Positions 54,221 to 63,773 of a DNA stretch of 64,000 nucleotides are shown here, in pieces. Under the pieces are notes generated by a model. That model worked only from the letters and a program-made list of their open reading frames with translations, had not been told where the DNA came from and searched no databases. Location of the stretch: assembly GCA_943787985.1 (NCBI GenBank), contig CALSOO010000006.1, positions 411,996 through 475,995 of the forward strand, given 5' to 3'. The position numbers were made by a program, and so were the translations under genes. This DNA is from an uncultured Paracoccaceae bacterium. GTDB lineage: Bacteria > Pseudomonadota > Alphaproteobacteria > Rhodobacterales > Rhodobacteraceae. Position 1 is the first letter of the stretch. Every line of letters begins with the position of its first letter.

Positions 54221-54263
54221 ATTTCGTGCCCTCCCAAGGACGCTTTTGTGTTGTAGAGGTAGA

Positions 54264-54483
54264 CCGGGGGCTTCACGCCCCCGGACCCCCGTGAGGTTTA
54301 TTTTGCGAGATGAACAAGGGGCCGTTCATCAAACGTTAAGCCTAATGCGGTTGAACTCGAAGGGTATGGTAGGCTGAGGAGCTGAGCCATATGCGAGGTG
54401 AAGCTCCGCCGTCCCGTTCCAAACCGTTCCGGATGGCGGAGCGGATCGATGTGTTGATCCTTCTTCATCTCGCAAAATAAACC
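54264..54483. repeat. Inverted-repeat element between ACAD and GST genes
   Basis: GGTTTATTTTGCGAGATGAA (54295-54314) recurs inverted at 54464-54483; one mismatch and four more matched bases extend each arm. A perfect hairpin CCGGGGGC / GCCCCCGG (54264-54284) precedes it. Inside lie AGCCTA/TAGGCT (54339, 54370), GCTCCGCC/GGCGGAGC (54403, 54435) and GGATC/GATCC (54443, 54456). It resembles the hairpin plus TTTATTTT repeats common downstream of Rhodobacteraceae genes, here in opposed copies. No gene is seen in 54221-54530. Confidence 0.7.
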
Positions 54484-54530
54484 TCCGCCGGAGGCTCCCT
54501 TGCTTGCGGCAGGCGTATTGCTCTGATGGT

Positions 54531-55688
54531 TCAAAGCGCCCTCGCAATCAGCTCTTTCATGATCTCGTTTGTCCCGCCATAGATGCGTTGGACCCGCGCG
54601 TCTGTCCACATTTCGCCGATGGCATATTCTTGCATGAAGCCGTATCCACCGTGCAGTTGCAAGCATTCGTCCAGTACCCAAGCTTGCGTATCTGTCGTCC
54701 AGTATTTGCACATTGCGGCTTTGTCGGCGGTCAAATTGCCTTGAAGATGCTCGGTCATACATTCGTCAAAAAAGGAACGGCTGACCATGGTTTTGGTTTT
54801 GCATTCGGCCAGTTTAAAACGCGTGTTTTGGAATTGCATGATTGGCCCACCAAATGCTTCGCGCTCACGGGCGTATTTGACCGTGCGCTCTACAGCACCT
54901 TCCATTGCGCCAATGGCGGAGCAAGCAATGATCAGGCGCTCTTGTGGCAGTTGGTTCATCAATTGGTAAAATCCCTGGCCTTCATCTCCGCCCAGGATAT
55001 TTTCCGGTGGAATCTCCACATTGTCAAAGAACAGCTCGGAGGTATCGGCCGCGTGCATCCCGATTTTTTCAAGGTTGCGGCCCCGTGCGAATCCTTTGGC
55101 GCTGTCAGTTTCCACAACGACCAAAGAAACACCTTTCGCGCGTTCTTTGGGGTCGGTTTTGGCGGCAACAATGATCAGATTGGCGTGCTGACCATTGGTG
55201 ATGAAGGTTTTTTGCCCCGACAAACGGTAGGCGTTGCCGTCGCGAACAGCTTCGGTCTTGATGGCTTGTACGTCCGAGCCGGTAGAGGGTTCGGTCATGG
55301 CCAAGGCGCCGACCAACTCGCCAGTGACCATCTTGGGCAGCCAGCGGGCTTTTTGTTCTTCAGTGCCGCAGTTCAGGATGTAGTGGGCGACGATACCGGA
55401 ATGAATGCCGTGCCCCCAGCTGGCCAGATTGGCGCGGGAGGCCTCAATGAGGATGGCAGCTTCATGTCCGAAATTGCCGCCAGCCCCGCCATAAACTTCG
55501 GGGATTGAAGGGCACAGCAAGCCCAATTCGCCGCACTCGGCCCACGTGTCGCGGTCCATTTGACCTTGTTTGCGCCACTTCTCGAATTTGGGTCCCCATT
55601 CTTTGGTGATGAACTGCCCCGTCATCTCGGCGATCATTTGGTGTTCGTCTGTCATCCAGGACGACGCTATATGTGCCATTTCGTTCAT
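54531..55688 (-). CDS. Acyl-CoA dehydrogenase, long-chain (LCAD) type
   Basis: This 385-residue flavoenzyme has [16 protein letters not shown] and [21 protein letters not shown] for FAD and substrate, and [22 protein letters not shown]. The C terminus reads [13 protein letters not shown]. The usual catalytic Glu there is Gly, as in LCAD, where the base sits in helix G. GAGGAGAAT precedes two adjacent ATGs; I used the second (55688). It oxidises acyl-CoA to enoyl-CoA. Confidence 0.9.
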   Translation of the reverse strand: MNEMAHIASSWMTDEHQMIAEMTGQFITKEWGPKFEKWRKQGQMDRDTWAECGELGLLCPSIPEVYGGAGGNFGHEAAILIEASRANLASWGHGIHSGIVAHYILNCGTEEQKARWLPKMVTGELVGALAMTEPSTGSDVQAIKTEAVRDGNAYRLSGQKTFITNGQHANLIIVAAKTDPKERAKGVSLVVVETDSAKGFARGRNLEKIGMHAADTSELFFDNVEIPPENILGGDEGQGFYQLMNQLPQERLIIACSAIGAMEGAVERTVKYAREREAFGGPIMQFQNTRFKLAECKTKTMVSRSFFDECMTEHLQGNLTADKAAMCKYWTTDTQAWVLDECLQLHGGYGFMQEYAIGEMWTDARVQRIYGGTNEIMKELIARAL

Positions 55689-55698
55689 CATATTCTCC

Positions 55699-55911
55699 TC
55701 AGCGCTTGCGCGCATCCAGTTCCGAATTAAAAACCCTCAGGCGGTGGCCGAGGTTTTCTTCATGTGTGACGCTGTCAAAGTTCTCAAACAGGAATGACAA
55801 AGCCTCTCCCTCATCCAAGCCGGATTGCGCCGCAAAACGTTTGAGGCGGCGATAGCCGTCTTCAGTCATGGCAACGTGAAAACGGCGGGTGAGGCGAAAG
55901 CGTTTGGGCAT
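55699..55911 (-). CDS. Small ribbon-helix-helix-like protein
   Basis: This 70-residue basic protein has one strand (FHVAMT) and two helices ([15 protein letters not shown] and [13 protein letters not shown]), the layout of a MetJ/Arc-type DNA-binding protein. The ATG at 55911 overlaps the stop of the upstream gene (TGATG). AGGAT lies upstream. It may regulate the surrounding genes; no target is visible. Confidence 0.55.
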   Translation of the reverse strand: MPKRFRLTRRFHVAMTEDGYRRLKRFAAQSGLDEGEALSFLFENFDSVTHEENLGHRLRVFNSELDARKR

Positions 55912-56969
55912 CAAGATCCTTCCGTAATCCGGGATGAAATATTGAGACCAGCTTTGGAAAACGGGTTCCATCCGGCTTTTCTCAATTGGCGCTTTGCGAT
56001 GTCGACGGCCAAACGAGGCGCTTGAGCGACGGTCCAGACATGCGCGGGTTGCGGGTTGTTGGCGCGGCGGCATGCGATTTGTTGGCGGCTGTTCAGATCC
56101 AGCAAACAATCCACATCCTTGAAGTGGAGCAGTGCAAAGCTCCGCCCGTCCGCCGCCGTGAGCATTTGCCCCGTCAATGGCGGCGGAGACATCGCAGGGA
56201 GTGAGATAAAGTCCATGGCGACAACATATGCGTTCTGCGCGCTGAGTGCGTCCAGCATGAATGCGTCGACGGTCCGTTCCGTGCCCTGCATGACGACAAA
56301 CCGATGCGCGACTGTGTGGCCCATCCCGATATAGTGGTCCAACGTATTTTGTTTGTGCGCAGCCGCTTTGACGTGTGCCTCCATCCAGCATCGCAATTCG
56401 GGATCCAACGGGCCGGCGGGGATATTTTCACCGCGCCGCACGCGCTCAATGAGCGCGTTAACGTTCGCATAGTGGGTTGTGCGCGTGTCCGGTGTTTCGC
56501 CCGACGCTTCTGCGTCCAACCCGATTGCCAATGGGGCGTCTGTGACCAACCCGTCCAGCAGCAGACCGATGTCTTCTGCCTGTTCAACCGCCTCGATGTT
56601 GTGGTGGTGCACCACCGCGTCGATGTGGTGTTCGGGAACGGCGCTGAGGCGCGCATAGGTCTGTTCGCATGCCGCAGCGACATGTGAGGCGCCAACCAAT
56701 TCCGCGATGGCTTTGATGCGCGTGATATAGCGCCAGTGCGGGCCGAAACTGGGCAGTCCCGGAGCCATTTGCGCCTCGTAGCAGCTGAGCAGTTGGGTGT
56801 AGTGGCCAAGATCATGCAACAAGGCTTGCGTGCTGTTGTCTGATAGGCCGCAGGCAGGGTTCAAAATTTCGGGCGCATCCATGATTTCGCCGAAGTACGC
56901 AGATAATTCGTGCACGTCGCCCCCAAAGGGCCCCGCCGTTGCACGCCATTTTTCCAGTATTTCGCTCAT
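55911..56969 (-). CDS. Unrecognised 352-residue protein
   Basis: I do not recognise this protein. The first two thirds are rich in helices and His (HDLGHYTQLL, VVHHHNIEAVEQ, HTVAHRFVVMQGTE). The last third has beta-like segments and a basic end. It has no signal peptide or membrane helix. It lies between two acyl-CoA dehydrogenase genes and overlaps a ribbon-helix-helix gene. A metal or thioester-related role could be imagined from the His-rich motifs, but there is no direct evidence. Confidence 0.55.
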   Translation of the reverse strand: MSEILEKWRATAGPFGGDVHELSAYFGEIMDAPEILNPACGLSDNSTQALLHDLGHYTQLLSCYEAQMAPGLPSFGPHWRYITRIKAIAELVGASHVAAACEQTYARLSAVPEHHIDAVVHHHNIEAVEQAEDIGLLLDGLVTDAPLAIGLDAEASGETPDTRTTHYANVNALIERVRRGENIPAGPLDPELRCWMEAHVKAAAHKQNTLDHYIGMGHTVAHRFVVMQGTERTVDAFMLDALSAQNAYVVAMDFISLPAMSPPPLTGQMLTAADGRSFALLHFKDVDCLLDLNSRQQIACRRANNPQPAHVWTVAQAPRLAVDIAKRQLRKAGWNPFSKAGLNISSRITEGS

Positions 56970-57023
56970 GATGCCTCTCTTGGGTGGGGCGGGGCGCCGT
57001 CGTCTGCGCCCCGCTTGAGTAGC

Positions 57024-58805
57024 TTAGAAGTTTGCGGCATCCAGCGCCATGACCGTATCCGCGCCGGTGTTGATGCGGGCAAGGTGCAGTGCCGTGGCAG
57101 GCAATTGGCGGGCCATGTAAAAGCGGCCGGTTGCCAGTTTGGTCTCGTGGAAATCAACGTCAGAGGTGCCGTTGGCCAAAGCCTCGGATGCGGCTTTGCC
57201 CATTTGCGCCCACATCAGGCCAAGGCAAACATGACCGAACATGTGCATGAAGTCGTTGGAACCGGACAATGCATTGTTCGGGTTCTTCATTCCGTTTTGC
57301 ATGAAATACATGCCCGCCGCTTGCAGATCTTTGGAGGCCGCTTTCAAAGGCTCCAAAAAGTCCGCGTCAAAAGCGTCGTTCGTGCCGGAATTGTCTTTGA
57401 TAAAGGTTTTCACCAAGGCAAAGAACGCCATCACATGCTTGCCGCCATCTTGGGCCAGTTTGCGCCCCACAAGGTCCAAGGCTTGAACGCCGTTGGCCCC
57501 TTCATAGATCATCGCAATGCGGGCATCGCGGGTGTATTGGGACATACCCCATTCCTCGATGTAGCCGTGTCCGCCGTAGACCTGCTGGGCTTTGACGGTC
57601 ATGTCATAGCCGACATCGGTCAGGAACCCTTTGATGACCGGCGTCAACAAGGACACCAAACCATCCGCGTCCGCATCTTTGGAGCGGTGGGCGGCATCGA
57701 TCATTGTGGCGGCCCAAAGGATGAACGCGCGGGCGCCTTCAGCAAAGCTTTTCTGCTCCATCAGGGACCGGCGGATATCAGGGTGCACGATCAGCGGATC
57801 GGCTGGACCTTCGGGGTTTTTCGCACCTGTCACGTCACGGCCCTGCAGGCGGTCTTTGGCGTAATCCAAAGCGTTCTGATAGGCGACATCGGCTTGGGCC
57901 AGGCCCTGCATCCCGACACCCAGACGGGCCTCGTTCATCATGGTGAACATGGCGCGCATGCCTTTGTGCTCTTCGCCGAGCAAATATCCTGTCGCGCCGT
58001 CGTAGTTCATGACGCAGGTGGAGTTGCCATGGATGCCCATTTTCTCTTCGATCTTACCGACCGAGACAGCGTTGCGCGCGCCAAGGGCACCCTCGTCATC
58101 CACCATGATTTTGGGAACGATGAACAAAGACACACCTTTGATGCCCTCCGGGCCGCCAACGATTTTGGCGAGCACCAGATGTACAATGTTGTCTGCCATA
58201 TCGTGATCACCCGAAGAGATGAAAATCTTCTGGCCGGTGATTTTGTAGCTGCCGTCATCTTGTGGCTCGGCTTTGGTGCGCATCATGCCCAAGTCGGTGC
58301 CGCAATGGGGCTCCGTCAGGTTCATGGTGCCTGTCCACTCGCAAGACACCATGTTGGGCAACCATTTGTCTTTTTGGGCGTCGGAGCCGTGGGCCAGAAT
58401 GGCCGAAGCGGCACCGTGGGTCAGACCCTGATACATCGTAAAGGCCTGATTGGAGGCCGAGAACATCTCGCCGACGGCAGAGCCGATGACGGCTGGCATG
58501 TTCTGGCCGCCGTACTGCTCCGGCATGTCCAAACCGGTCCATCCGCCTTCTTTGACTTGCTCGAATGCGGCCTTGAAGCCGGTCGGAGTATAAACGACGC
58601 CGTTTTCCAAACGACACCCTTCGACGTCACCGACCGGGTTCAAAGGGGCAAGGACTTCGGAGGTCAACTTGCCGCATTCTTCAAGAATGGCAGAGGTGAA
58701 ATCGGCTTCCAGTTCGTCATAGCCCGGAATTGTGCTTTCGCTAATTTTCAGAACATCGTGCAGGATGAATTGCGTGTCTTTGGTGGGGGCTGTGTAACGT
58801 GGCAT
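57024..58805 (-). CDS. Acyl-CoA dehydrogenase, DmdC-like long form
   Basis: This 593-residue enzyme has an N-terminal extension ([20 protein letters not shown]), the ACAD core with [13 protein letters not shown], and a catalytic Glu in [15 protein letters not shown]. An extra C-terminal domain follows. Length and motifs match 3-methylthiopropionyl-CoA dehydrogenase DmdC of DMSP-degrading Rhodobacteraceae, but such genes come in several copies, so general acyl-CoA use is also likely. The MerR gene lies 41 bp upstream. Confidence 0.86.
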   Translation of the reverse strand: MPRYTAPTKDTQFILHDVLKISESTIPGYDELEADFTSAILEECGKLTSEVLAPLNPVGDVEGCRLENGVVYTPTGFKAAFEQVKEGGWTGLDMPEQYGGQNMPAVIGSAVGEMFSASNQAFTMYQGLTHGAASAILAHGSDAQKDKWLPNMVSCEWTGTMNLTEPHCGTDLGMMRTKAEPQDDGSYKITGQKIFISSGDHDMADNIVHLVLAKIVGGPEGIKGVSLFIVPKIMVDDEGALGARNAVSVGKIEEKMGIHGNSTCVMNYDGATGYLLGEEHKGMRAMFTMMNEARLGVGMQGLAQADVAYQNALDYAKDRLQGRDVTGAKNPEGPADPLIVHPDIRRSLMEQKSFAEGARAFILWAATMIDAAHRSKDADADGLVSLLTPVIKGFLTDVGYDMTVKAQQVYGGHGYIEEWGMSQYTRDARIAMIYEGANGVQALDLVGRKLAQDGGKHVMAFFALVKTFIKDNSGTNDAFDADFLEPLKAASKDLQAAGMYFMQNGMKNPNNALSGSNDFMHMFGHVCLGLMWAQMGKAASEALANGTSDVDFHETKLATGRFYMARQLPATALHLARINTGADTVMALDAANF

Positions 58806-58846
58806 GGTGGTATCCCTTGTTGAGGTAAGGTTTTGCAGGAGCGGGC

Positions 58847-59248
58847 TTATTCAGCCGCTTTTTTCGGGGATGACATGGAGGCAAGGATCTTTTCGCCCCA
58901 CTTCATCTGGCTTTTCAAATCATCAATGGCTTCGGTCAGTTCGTCTCGCTGGGCTTCCATGTCGGACAAGCGGTCCCGGGCCACATCATAGGCGCGGGCG
59001 AATTGGGTCTGCTGCTGGTCACCGACGTGATAAAGGTCGAGAAGCTGGCGAATTTCCTCAAGGGAAAATCCAAAACGCTTCCCGCGCAAAATCAGTTTGA
59101 GCCGGGCACGGTCAGAGCGGGTGAACAATCGCTTTTGCCCTTCACGGATCGGGAACAACAATTCCTTGGATTCGTAAAAGCGCAAGGTGCGCGGTGTGAC
59201 GTCATAAGCTTCACACATCTCTCGGATTGTCAGGGTCTTTTCAGGCAT
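58847..59248 (-). CDS. MerR family regulator, LiuR-like (copy 1)
   Basis: This 133-residue protein has a MerR helix-turn-helix ([22 protein letters not shown], two parts), the wing [17 protein letters not shown], and a C-terminal coiled coil with few Cys, so it is not a metal sensor. LiuR-type regulators repress branched-chain and fatty acid catabolism in response to CoA esters. It is upstream of the DmdC-like gene and follows a cluster of TTGACG repeats. Confidence 0.82.
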   Translation of the reverse strand: MPEKTLTIREMCEAYDVTPRTLRFYESKELLFPIREGQKRLFTRSDRARLKLILRGKRFGFSLEEIRQLLDLYHVGDQQQTQFARAYDVARDRLSDMEAQRDELTEAIDDLKSQMKWGEKILASMSSPKKAAE

Positions 59249-59314
59249 CTTTTCATTCTCTTTTGCGGTGTCTGACCGTGAGTTGGGCGGTTGAGGGTGT
59301 GGTTACAATACAAG

Positions 59315-59379
59315 TTGACGTTGACGTAAGTTGTACGTTACGTCACTTTGATGATTGACGTAAATTGACACTACGTCAA
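59315..59379. promoter_or_regulatory. Cluster of TTGACGT/ACGTCAA operator motifs
   Basis: TTGACG occurs at 59315 and 59321 in direct repeat, with ACGTAA following. TACGTTACGTCA is at 59334-59345. TTGACGT at 59355-59361 is matched by ACGTCAA at 59373-59379. The words resemble published LiuR-type MerR sites. The cluster lies in the 238-bp gap between the two MerR genes, so it probably controls the first of them and the DmdC-like operon. Confidence 0.6.
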
Positions 59380-59486
59380 CCCTGTGTGATGGCAAATATC
59401 CGCTTATCCCGACGGCTTTGTAAGCCAGTTCAGGTAGAATCGGACATGATTCCTATCGTGTGAGAAAGGCTGGCAGATGACGCGGA

Positions 59487-59864
59487 CTAGGAGTCGGTCT
59501 TCAACCCTTTGGCGACTTTGCTGCGCAAATCCAGCAATTCGTCATAGGCTTCGTTCAATTGCTTGCGTTGCTCGGCGAGTTCGCCCAACTGGCGGTCCGC
59601 CATTTCGATCCAAGCGTGCATTTGGGCTTCCGTGCCTTCGTCCTCGTAGATCAACAGCCATTGGCGAATTTCTTCGAGTTGAAAGCCGAATTTGCGTCCG
59701 CGCATGATCAATTTCATCCGCGCACGCTCGCGCGCGCCGTAAAAACGGGATCGCCCTTCGCGGTCGGGCTGGAGCAATTCAATATACTCGTAGTAGCGCA
59801 ACGTTCTTGGGGTCACCTCAAACGTGGCACACATCTCTTTAAACGACAGACGGTCTTCGGTCAT
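59487..59864 (-). CDS. MerR family regulator (copy 2)
   Basis: This 125-residue paralogue of the neighbouring regulator has the same helix-turn-helix ([22 protein letters not shown], two parts) and a coiled coil ending in [10 protein letters not shown]. The start at 59864 matches copy 1. Two adjacent related regulators may bind overlapping sites. Which catabolic genes each controls is not clear. Confidence 0.82.
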   Translation of the reverse strand: MTEDRLSFKEMCATFEVTPRTLRYYEYIELLQPDREGRSRFYGARERARMKLIMRGRKFGFQLEEIRQWLLIYEDEGTEAQMHAWIEMADRQLGELAEQRKQLNEAYDELLDLRSKVAKGLKTDS

Positions 59865-59977
59865 GGTCGCATCTCCCTTGGGCAAAGGGTAGGCGTGCAA
59901 ACAGGGAAGCGCAACAGGTACACTTGCCCTTTTCGTGCGCGCCTGCTCAATTGCGCCTCAATCACAGGAGACAGTGG

Positions 59978-60400
59978 ATGGTAGATAAGGTCAAAATGGC
60001 CCGTCAATTTATGGATGCTATACCGCATGCCCGCGATTTGGGGATGGAGTTGACCGCAATCGACGGGGGAAGCGCGACCATTCGGATGCCTTATGACACG
60101 CGCCTGATCGGTGATCCTGACACGGGCGTCATGCACGGTGGGGCGATTTCTGCGTTGATGGACAGCTGTTGTGGGGCTGCGGTGATGAGCCACCCCTCCA
60201 ACCCCGGTGGCACCGCGACGATTGATCTGCGCATAGATTACATGCGTGCCGCCACCCCGGGACAGGCCGTCAGCACCACGGCGGAGTGTTACCACGTTAC
60301 ACGATCCGTTGCCTTTGTACGGGCCACTGCGACGGATGAGGACACAGATAATCCCGTTGCAATGGCGACGGGTACTTTTACGGTTCAGGGGGCCAAATGA
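59978..60400 (+). CDS. PaaI-type hotdog thioesterase (copy 1)
   Basis: This 140-residue hotdog protein has [21 protein letters not shown] with the catalytic region (HGG then Asp), and a C-terminal [10 protein letters not shown] strand. PaaI-type thioesterases hydrolyse acyl-CoAs such as phenylacetyl-CoA or stray intermediates. CAGGAG lies upstream of the ATG at 59978. It overlaps the next thioesterase gene by 4 bp. Confidence 0.85.
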   Translation: MVDKVKMARQFMDAIPHARDLGMELTAIDGGSATIRMPYDTRLIGDPDTGVMHGGAISALMDSCCGAAVMSHPSNPGGTATIDLRIDYMRAATPGQAVSTTAECYHVTRSVAFVRATATDEDTDNPVAMATGTFTVQGAK

Positions 60401-60903
60401 GCATGCGCAAACGTCCCGAACCCGTGCAAGTCGTCAAGCAACGCCGTGATGCTGCGCTGAATGTCCTGGTACAGCGAATCCCGTATATCCAATACCTTGG
60501 GGTGCAATTTGAACGGCGCGGCGATGAGTTGACCGGCATTTTATCCTTTGATGAAAAGCTGATCGGCAACCCGCTTTTGCCCGCGATCCATGGGGGCGTG
60601 ACGTCCGCGTTTCTTGAGATCACCTCTGTGGTGTCCCTGACATGGGCCACAATCTGGGACGATCTGGAGGATGGGACGCTGGAGTTGAACGACACCTCCC
60701 CTTTGCCGCGATTCCCCAAGACCATCGACTTTACTGTGGATTATCTGCGTTCTGGCCTGCCACGCGATGCGTATGCGCGCGCACGGATCACCCGTGCAGG
60801 GCGGCGGTATTCCTCCGTGCATGTGGAAGGATGGCAAGACAATCGCAGCAAGCTGTTTGCGCAAGCGACCGGGCATTTCCTGATGCCGCAACCGCGCGAA
60901 TGA
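60397..60903 (+). CDS. Hotdog thioesterase (copy 2)
   Basis: This 168-residue second hotdog protein has [21 protein letters not shown] and [21 protein letters not shown]. It is more distant from copy 1 than a simple duplicate would be. Two overlapping thioesterase genes may form a heteromer. It is followed 4 bp later by the MATE transporter. Confidence 0.82.
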   Translation: MSMRKRPEPVQVVKQRRDAALNVLVQRIPYIQYLGVQFERRGDELTGILSFDEKLIGNPLLPAIHGGVTSAFLEITSVVSLTWATIWDDLEDGTLELNDTSPLPRFPKTIDFTVDYLRSGLPRDAYARARITRAGRRYSSVHVEGWQDNRSKLFAQATGHFLMPQPRE

Positions 60904-60907
60904 TTGC

Positions 60908-62251
60908 GTGAAACCCGCCTCAGACATTGACCTGAGCCAACCTGTCCAGCCTTTGACGCACCGGCGGGTGCTCAAGATTGCGCTGCCGATTGTGCTGTCC
61001 AACGCGACGGTGCCCATTCTTGGGGCGGTCGACGTGGGTGTGGTCGGGCAAATGGGGCAAGCCGCGCCAATTGGTGCGGTTGCCATCGGGGCGATCATTC
61101 TGACCACTTTGTATTGGTTCTTCGGGTTCTTGCGTATGGGCACTGTCGGATTGGTGGGGCAGGCGGAAGGGGCAGGGGACCGCGCCGAGGTTTCGGCGCT
61201 TTTGACCCGTGCATTGATGATCGCCTTGGGTGCGGGGGTCGCATTGATTTTGTTGCAAGGAGTCCTGTTTTGGGCCGCTTTTGCGATGGCCCCTGCCTCT
61301 GCCGAGGTTGAAGGGTTGGCGCGCGATTATTTGGCCATCCGCATCTGGTCCGCTCCTGCGGCGATTTCTGTGTTTGCCTTAACAGGTTGGCTGGTCGCGA
61401 TGGAGCGCACTGCCGGCGTGTTTTGGGTGCAACTTACGATGAACGGCATCAACATTGCGCTTAATTTCTGGTTTGTCCTTGGCTTGGGATGGGGTGTTGA
61501 AGGAGTGGCGATCGCGACTGTGATCGCCGAGTTTACAGGGGCCGCAGTGGGGCTTTATCTGTGCCGCGTCGCTTTTGTGAACCCTGCGTGGAAAGACTGG
61601 CCGAGGGTTTTTGACCTTGTACGCCTTAAACACATGGCGGTGGTGAACACAGATATTTTCCTGCGTTCTGCCATGTTGATGGCCATTTTCACGTCCTTTG
61701 TTTTCATGGGGGCAGGTTTTGGCGATGTGACGTTGGCCGCCAATGAAGTCTTGGTCCAGTTCATGTATATCACCGCTTACGCCATGGACGGTTTTGCCTT
61801 TGCAGCCGAAACGTTGATTGCCCGTGCGATTGGTCGCCGCGACCGTGCCCGTGTGCGCCGCTCTGCTCTTTTGACAGGCGGGTGGGGCGTTGCCATTTGC
61901 GGTGTCATGGCGCTTGGGTTCGCGCTGGCCGGGCCGTTTTTGATCGACTTGATGGCCAAAGATCCCGACGTGCAGGCAGAAGCGCGAATCTATTTGCCCT
62001 GGATGGTCGCCGCTCCGATTGTGGGCGTTGCCGCGTGGATGTTGGACGGGATTTTCATTGGCGCCACCCGCAGTGCGGACATGCGCAACATGATGTTCAT
62101 CAGCTTCATCATCTATGTGGTCTGTGTCAGTATTTCGATCCCGTTGATGGGCAATCACGGTTTGTGGTTTGCCCTTTTGGTCAGCTTTGTTGCGCGCGGC
62201 GTCACGCTGGGCTTTCGTTACCCGGCGTTGGAGCGCGCCGCGGGGGATTGA
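60908..62251 (+). CDS. MATE family efflux transporter
   Basis: This 447-residue membrane protein has about twelve hydrophobic segments in two halves, and the MATE opening LKIALPIVLSNATVPILGAVDVGVVGQMG, split here as two motifs. It resembles DinF-type exporters. Start is GTG at 60908. The substrate is unknown. It could be co-transcribed with the thioesterases. Confidence 0.85.
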   Translation: MKPASDIDLSQPVQPLTHRRVLKIALPIVLSNATVPILGAVDVGVVGQMGQAAPIGAVAIGAIILTTLYWFFGFLRMGTVGLVGQAEGAGDRAEVSALLTRALMIALGAGVALILLQGVLFWAAFAMAPASAEVEGLARDYLAIRIWSAPAAISVFALTGWLVAMERTAGVFWVQLTMNGINIALNFWFVLGLGWGVEGVAIATVIAEFTGAAVGLYLCRVAFVNPAWKDWPRVFDLVRLKHMAVVNTDIFLRSAMLMAIFTSFVFMGAGFGDVTLAANEVLVQFMYITAYAMDGFAFAAETLIARAIGRRDRARVRRSALLTGGWGVAICGVMALGFALAGPFLIDLMAKDPDVQAEARIYLPWMVAAPIVGVAAWMLDGIFIGATRSADMRNMMFISFIIYVVCVSISIPLMGNHGLWFALLVSFVARGVTLGFRYPALERAAGD

Positions 62252-62252
62252 G

Positions 62253-62294
62253 TTGGGGCTCTGCCCCAAACCCCGGGATATTTAGAACGAAAGG
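62253..62294 (+). repeat. Rhodobacteraceae-style 3' repeat
   Basis: TTGGGGC (62253-62259) pairs with GCCCCAA (62263-62269), followed by ACCCCGGGATATTT and an A-rich GAACGAAAGG tail. It has the same design as the copies at 54264-54319: hairpin, CCCCG, TTATTT, GAA. It sits at the 3' end of the MATE gene, where it could act as a terminator-like element. Confidence 0.55.
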
Positions 62295-62301
62295 AAAAGG
62301 A

Positions 62302-63345
62302 TCAGAGCCAGTTTTTGGCTTCGATCCCTTTGGCTTCTGCAATGTTTTCAAATCCGTCTTTGGCGAGCAATGCGTCAAGATCCCGTGCAATTTGTGCGGC
62401 AAGGGACAGCCCCCCGTAGACAAGGGCGGTGTAAAGTTGCACGGCGGACGCGCCTGCTTTGACTTTGGTGTACGCGTCCTCGGCTGAGCTAATTCCACCC
62501 ACGCCAATGAGCGGGATGTCTGTCAATTGGCCGAGTTTTGCGAGCACGCGCGTTGACTTTTCAAACAGCGGTTTGCCTGAGAGCCCTCCTGCCTCGCCTT
62601 TGTGTTTGCTGCGCAGGTCATCGCGGTCGAGTGTTGTGTTGGTGGTGATGATCGCCGCAACCCGCGCATCGCTTGCGACTTTGGCAATGTCAGCGAGGTC
62701 CTGATCTGACAGGTCAGGCGCGATTTTGAGGAACACAGGGCAATCGCCGCGCACTTGCATCACACCGTCGAGCAGCATGGCCAGTGCCATCGGCCCTTGC
62801 AGGTCCCGCAGTTTTTCAGTGTTGGGGGAGGAGACGTTGACGGTGGCGAAATCGACGTGCGGCCCGCACAGCTTGAGCACTTCGGCAAAGTCGACTGCCT
62901 TGTTTGTACTGGTTTTGTTGGCGCCAAGGTTGATCCCGACAGGGATGCCTTTGCTGCGTGCGGACAGCCGCGCTGCGATCGCTTCGGCCCCTTCATTGTT
63001 GAAACCGAACCGGTTAATTGCGGCTTGGTCCTCGGTCAGTCGAAACAGTCGTGGCTTGGGGTTTCCGGGTTGCGCTATGGGCGTCGCCGCGCCCACTTCG
63101 ATGAAGCCGAAGCCCGCGGCACTCAGGGGCCCTATGGTTTCTGCGTTTTTGTCAAAGCCTGCGGCGAGCCCGACAGGGTTGGGTAACTCCAGCCCTGCCA
63201 CGGTGGTTTGTAGGCGGTCCGAGGTCACGGGCCCCGGTCGTGCCGTAAGGCCAGATTTCAGGGCGGTCATCGCGAGGCCATGCGCTGTTTCAGGGTCGAT
63301 TTTCCGCAAGGCTTTGAGACCGATTTTTTCAAACATCTGCATCAT
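62302..63345 (-). CDS. pyrD: Dihydroorotate dehydrogenase (quinone), class 2
   Basis: This enzyme of about 347 residues, anchored to the membrane, oxidises dihydroorotate in pyrimidine synthesis. [40 protein letters not shown] with the catalytic Ser, and the [23 protein letters not shown] site are present. Three ATGs are close; 63345 overlaps the DUF1330 stop, and 63336 is also possible. Confidence 0.95.
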   Translation of the reverse strand: MMQMFEKIGLKALRKIDPETAHGLAMTALKSGLTARPGPVTSDRLQTTVAGLELPNPVGLAAGFDKNAETIGPLSAAGFGFIEVGAATPIAQPGNPKPRLFRLTEDQAAINRFGFNNEGAEAIAARLSARSKGIPVGINLGANKTSTNKAVDFAEVLKLCGPHVDFATVNVSSPNTEKLRDLQGPMALAMLLDGVMQVRGDCPVFLKIAPDLSDQDLADIAKVASDARVAAIITTNTTLDRDDLRSKHKGEAGGLSGKPLFEKSTRVLAKLGQLTDIPLIGVGGISSAEDAYTKVKAGASAVQLYTALVYGGLSLAAQIARDLDALLAKDGFENIAEAKGIEAKNWL

Positions 63346-63773
63346 CCGAAGGTTTGCCCCTCAGCTGCAGAAGCATGTCGAATGAGCCTTGATGTGAGCA
63401 CAGCAGCCTGGCGGTGCACGACGGCTTTTTGGTACGCGGGGTCGGTGACCATAGCCAGAAACGCACTGGAATTTGGGTAGCGCACAATGAAGCACGCATC
63501 CCACGCCTCATCCTGTGGACCGATGAGGATGGTTTCAAATGTGCCGCGCCACACAACAGCGCCGCCCACTTTGTTGAGGATCGGACCTGTTTCGGCCCCG
63601 TAGTTTTTATAAGCGTCTGCCCCGCTCAAGCCTGTGTCATGTAACGGGTGATGGGCTGGGTAGTCTGCGACGTCTTTGAAACGCAGAAGATTGAGCATTT
63701 CGATAGGTTGATCACGCGGCAGGTCTTTGAAGGCGTCAAATTGCGCGCGTGTGGGGTCGATGTGATGCTGCAT
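63342..63773 (-). CDS. DUF1330 domain protein
   Basis: This 143-residue protein has [49 protein letters not shown] and a C-terminal helix with HRQAAV, matching DUF1330 (a dimeric alpha/beta barrel). The function is unknown. Its stop overlaps the pyrD start, so the two may be co-translated. Confidence 0.8.
   Translation of the reverse strand: MQHHIDPTRAQFDAFKDLPRDQPIEMLNLLRFKDVADYPAHHPLHDTGLSGADAYKNYGAETGPILNKVGGAVVWRGTFETILIGPQDEAWDACFIVRYPNSSAFLAMVTDPAYQKAVVHRQAAVLTSRLIRHASAAEGQTFG

Noticed and set aside
54298..54762. Minus-strand frame across the repeat region
   Set aside because: It runs through the inverted repeats and into the acyl-CoA dehydrogenase gene in another frame.
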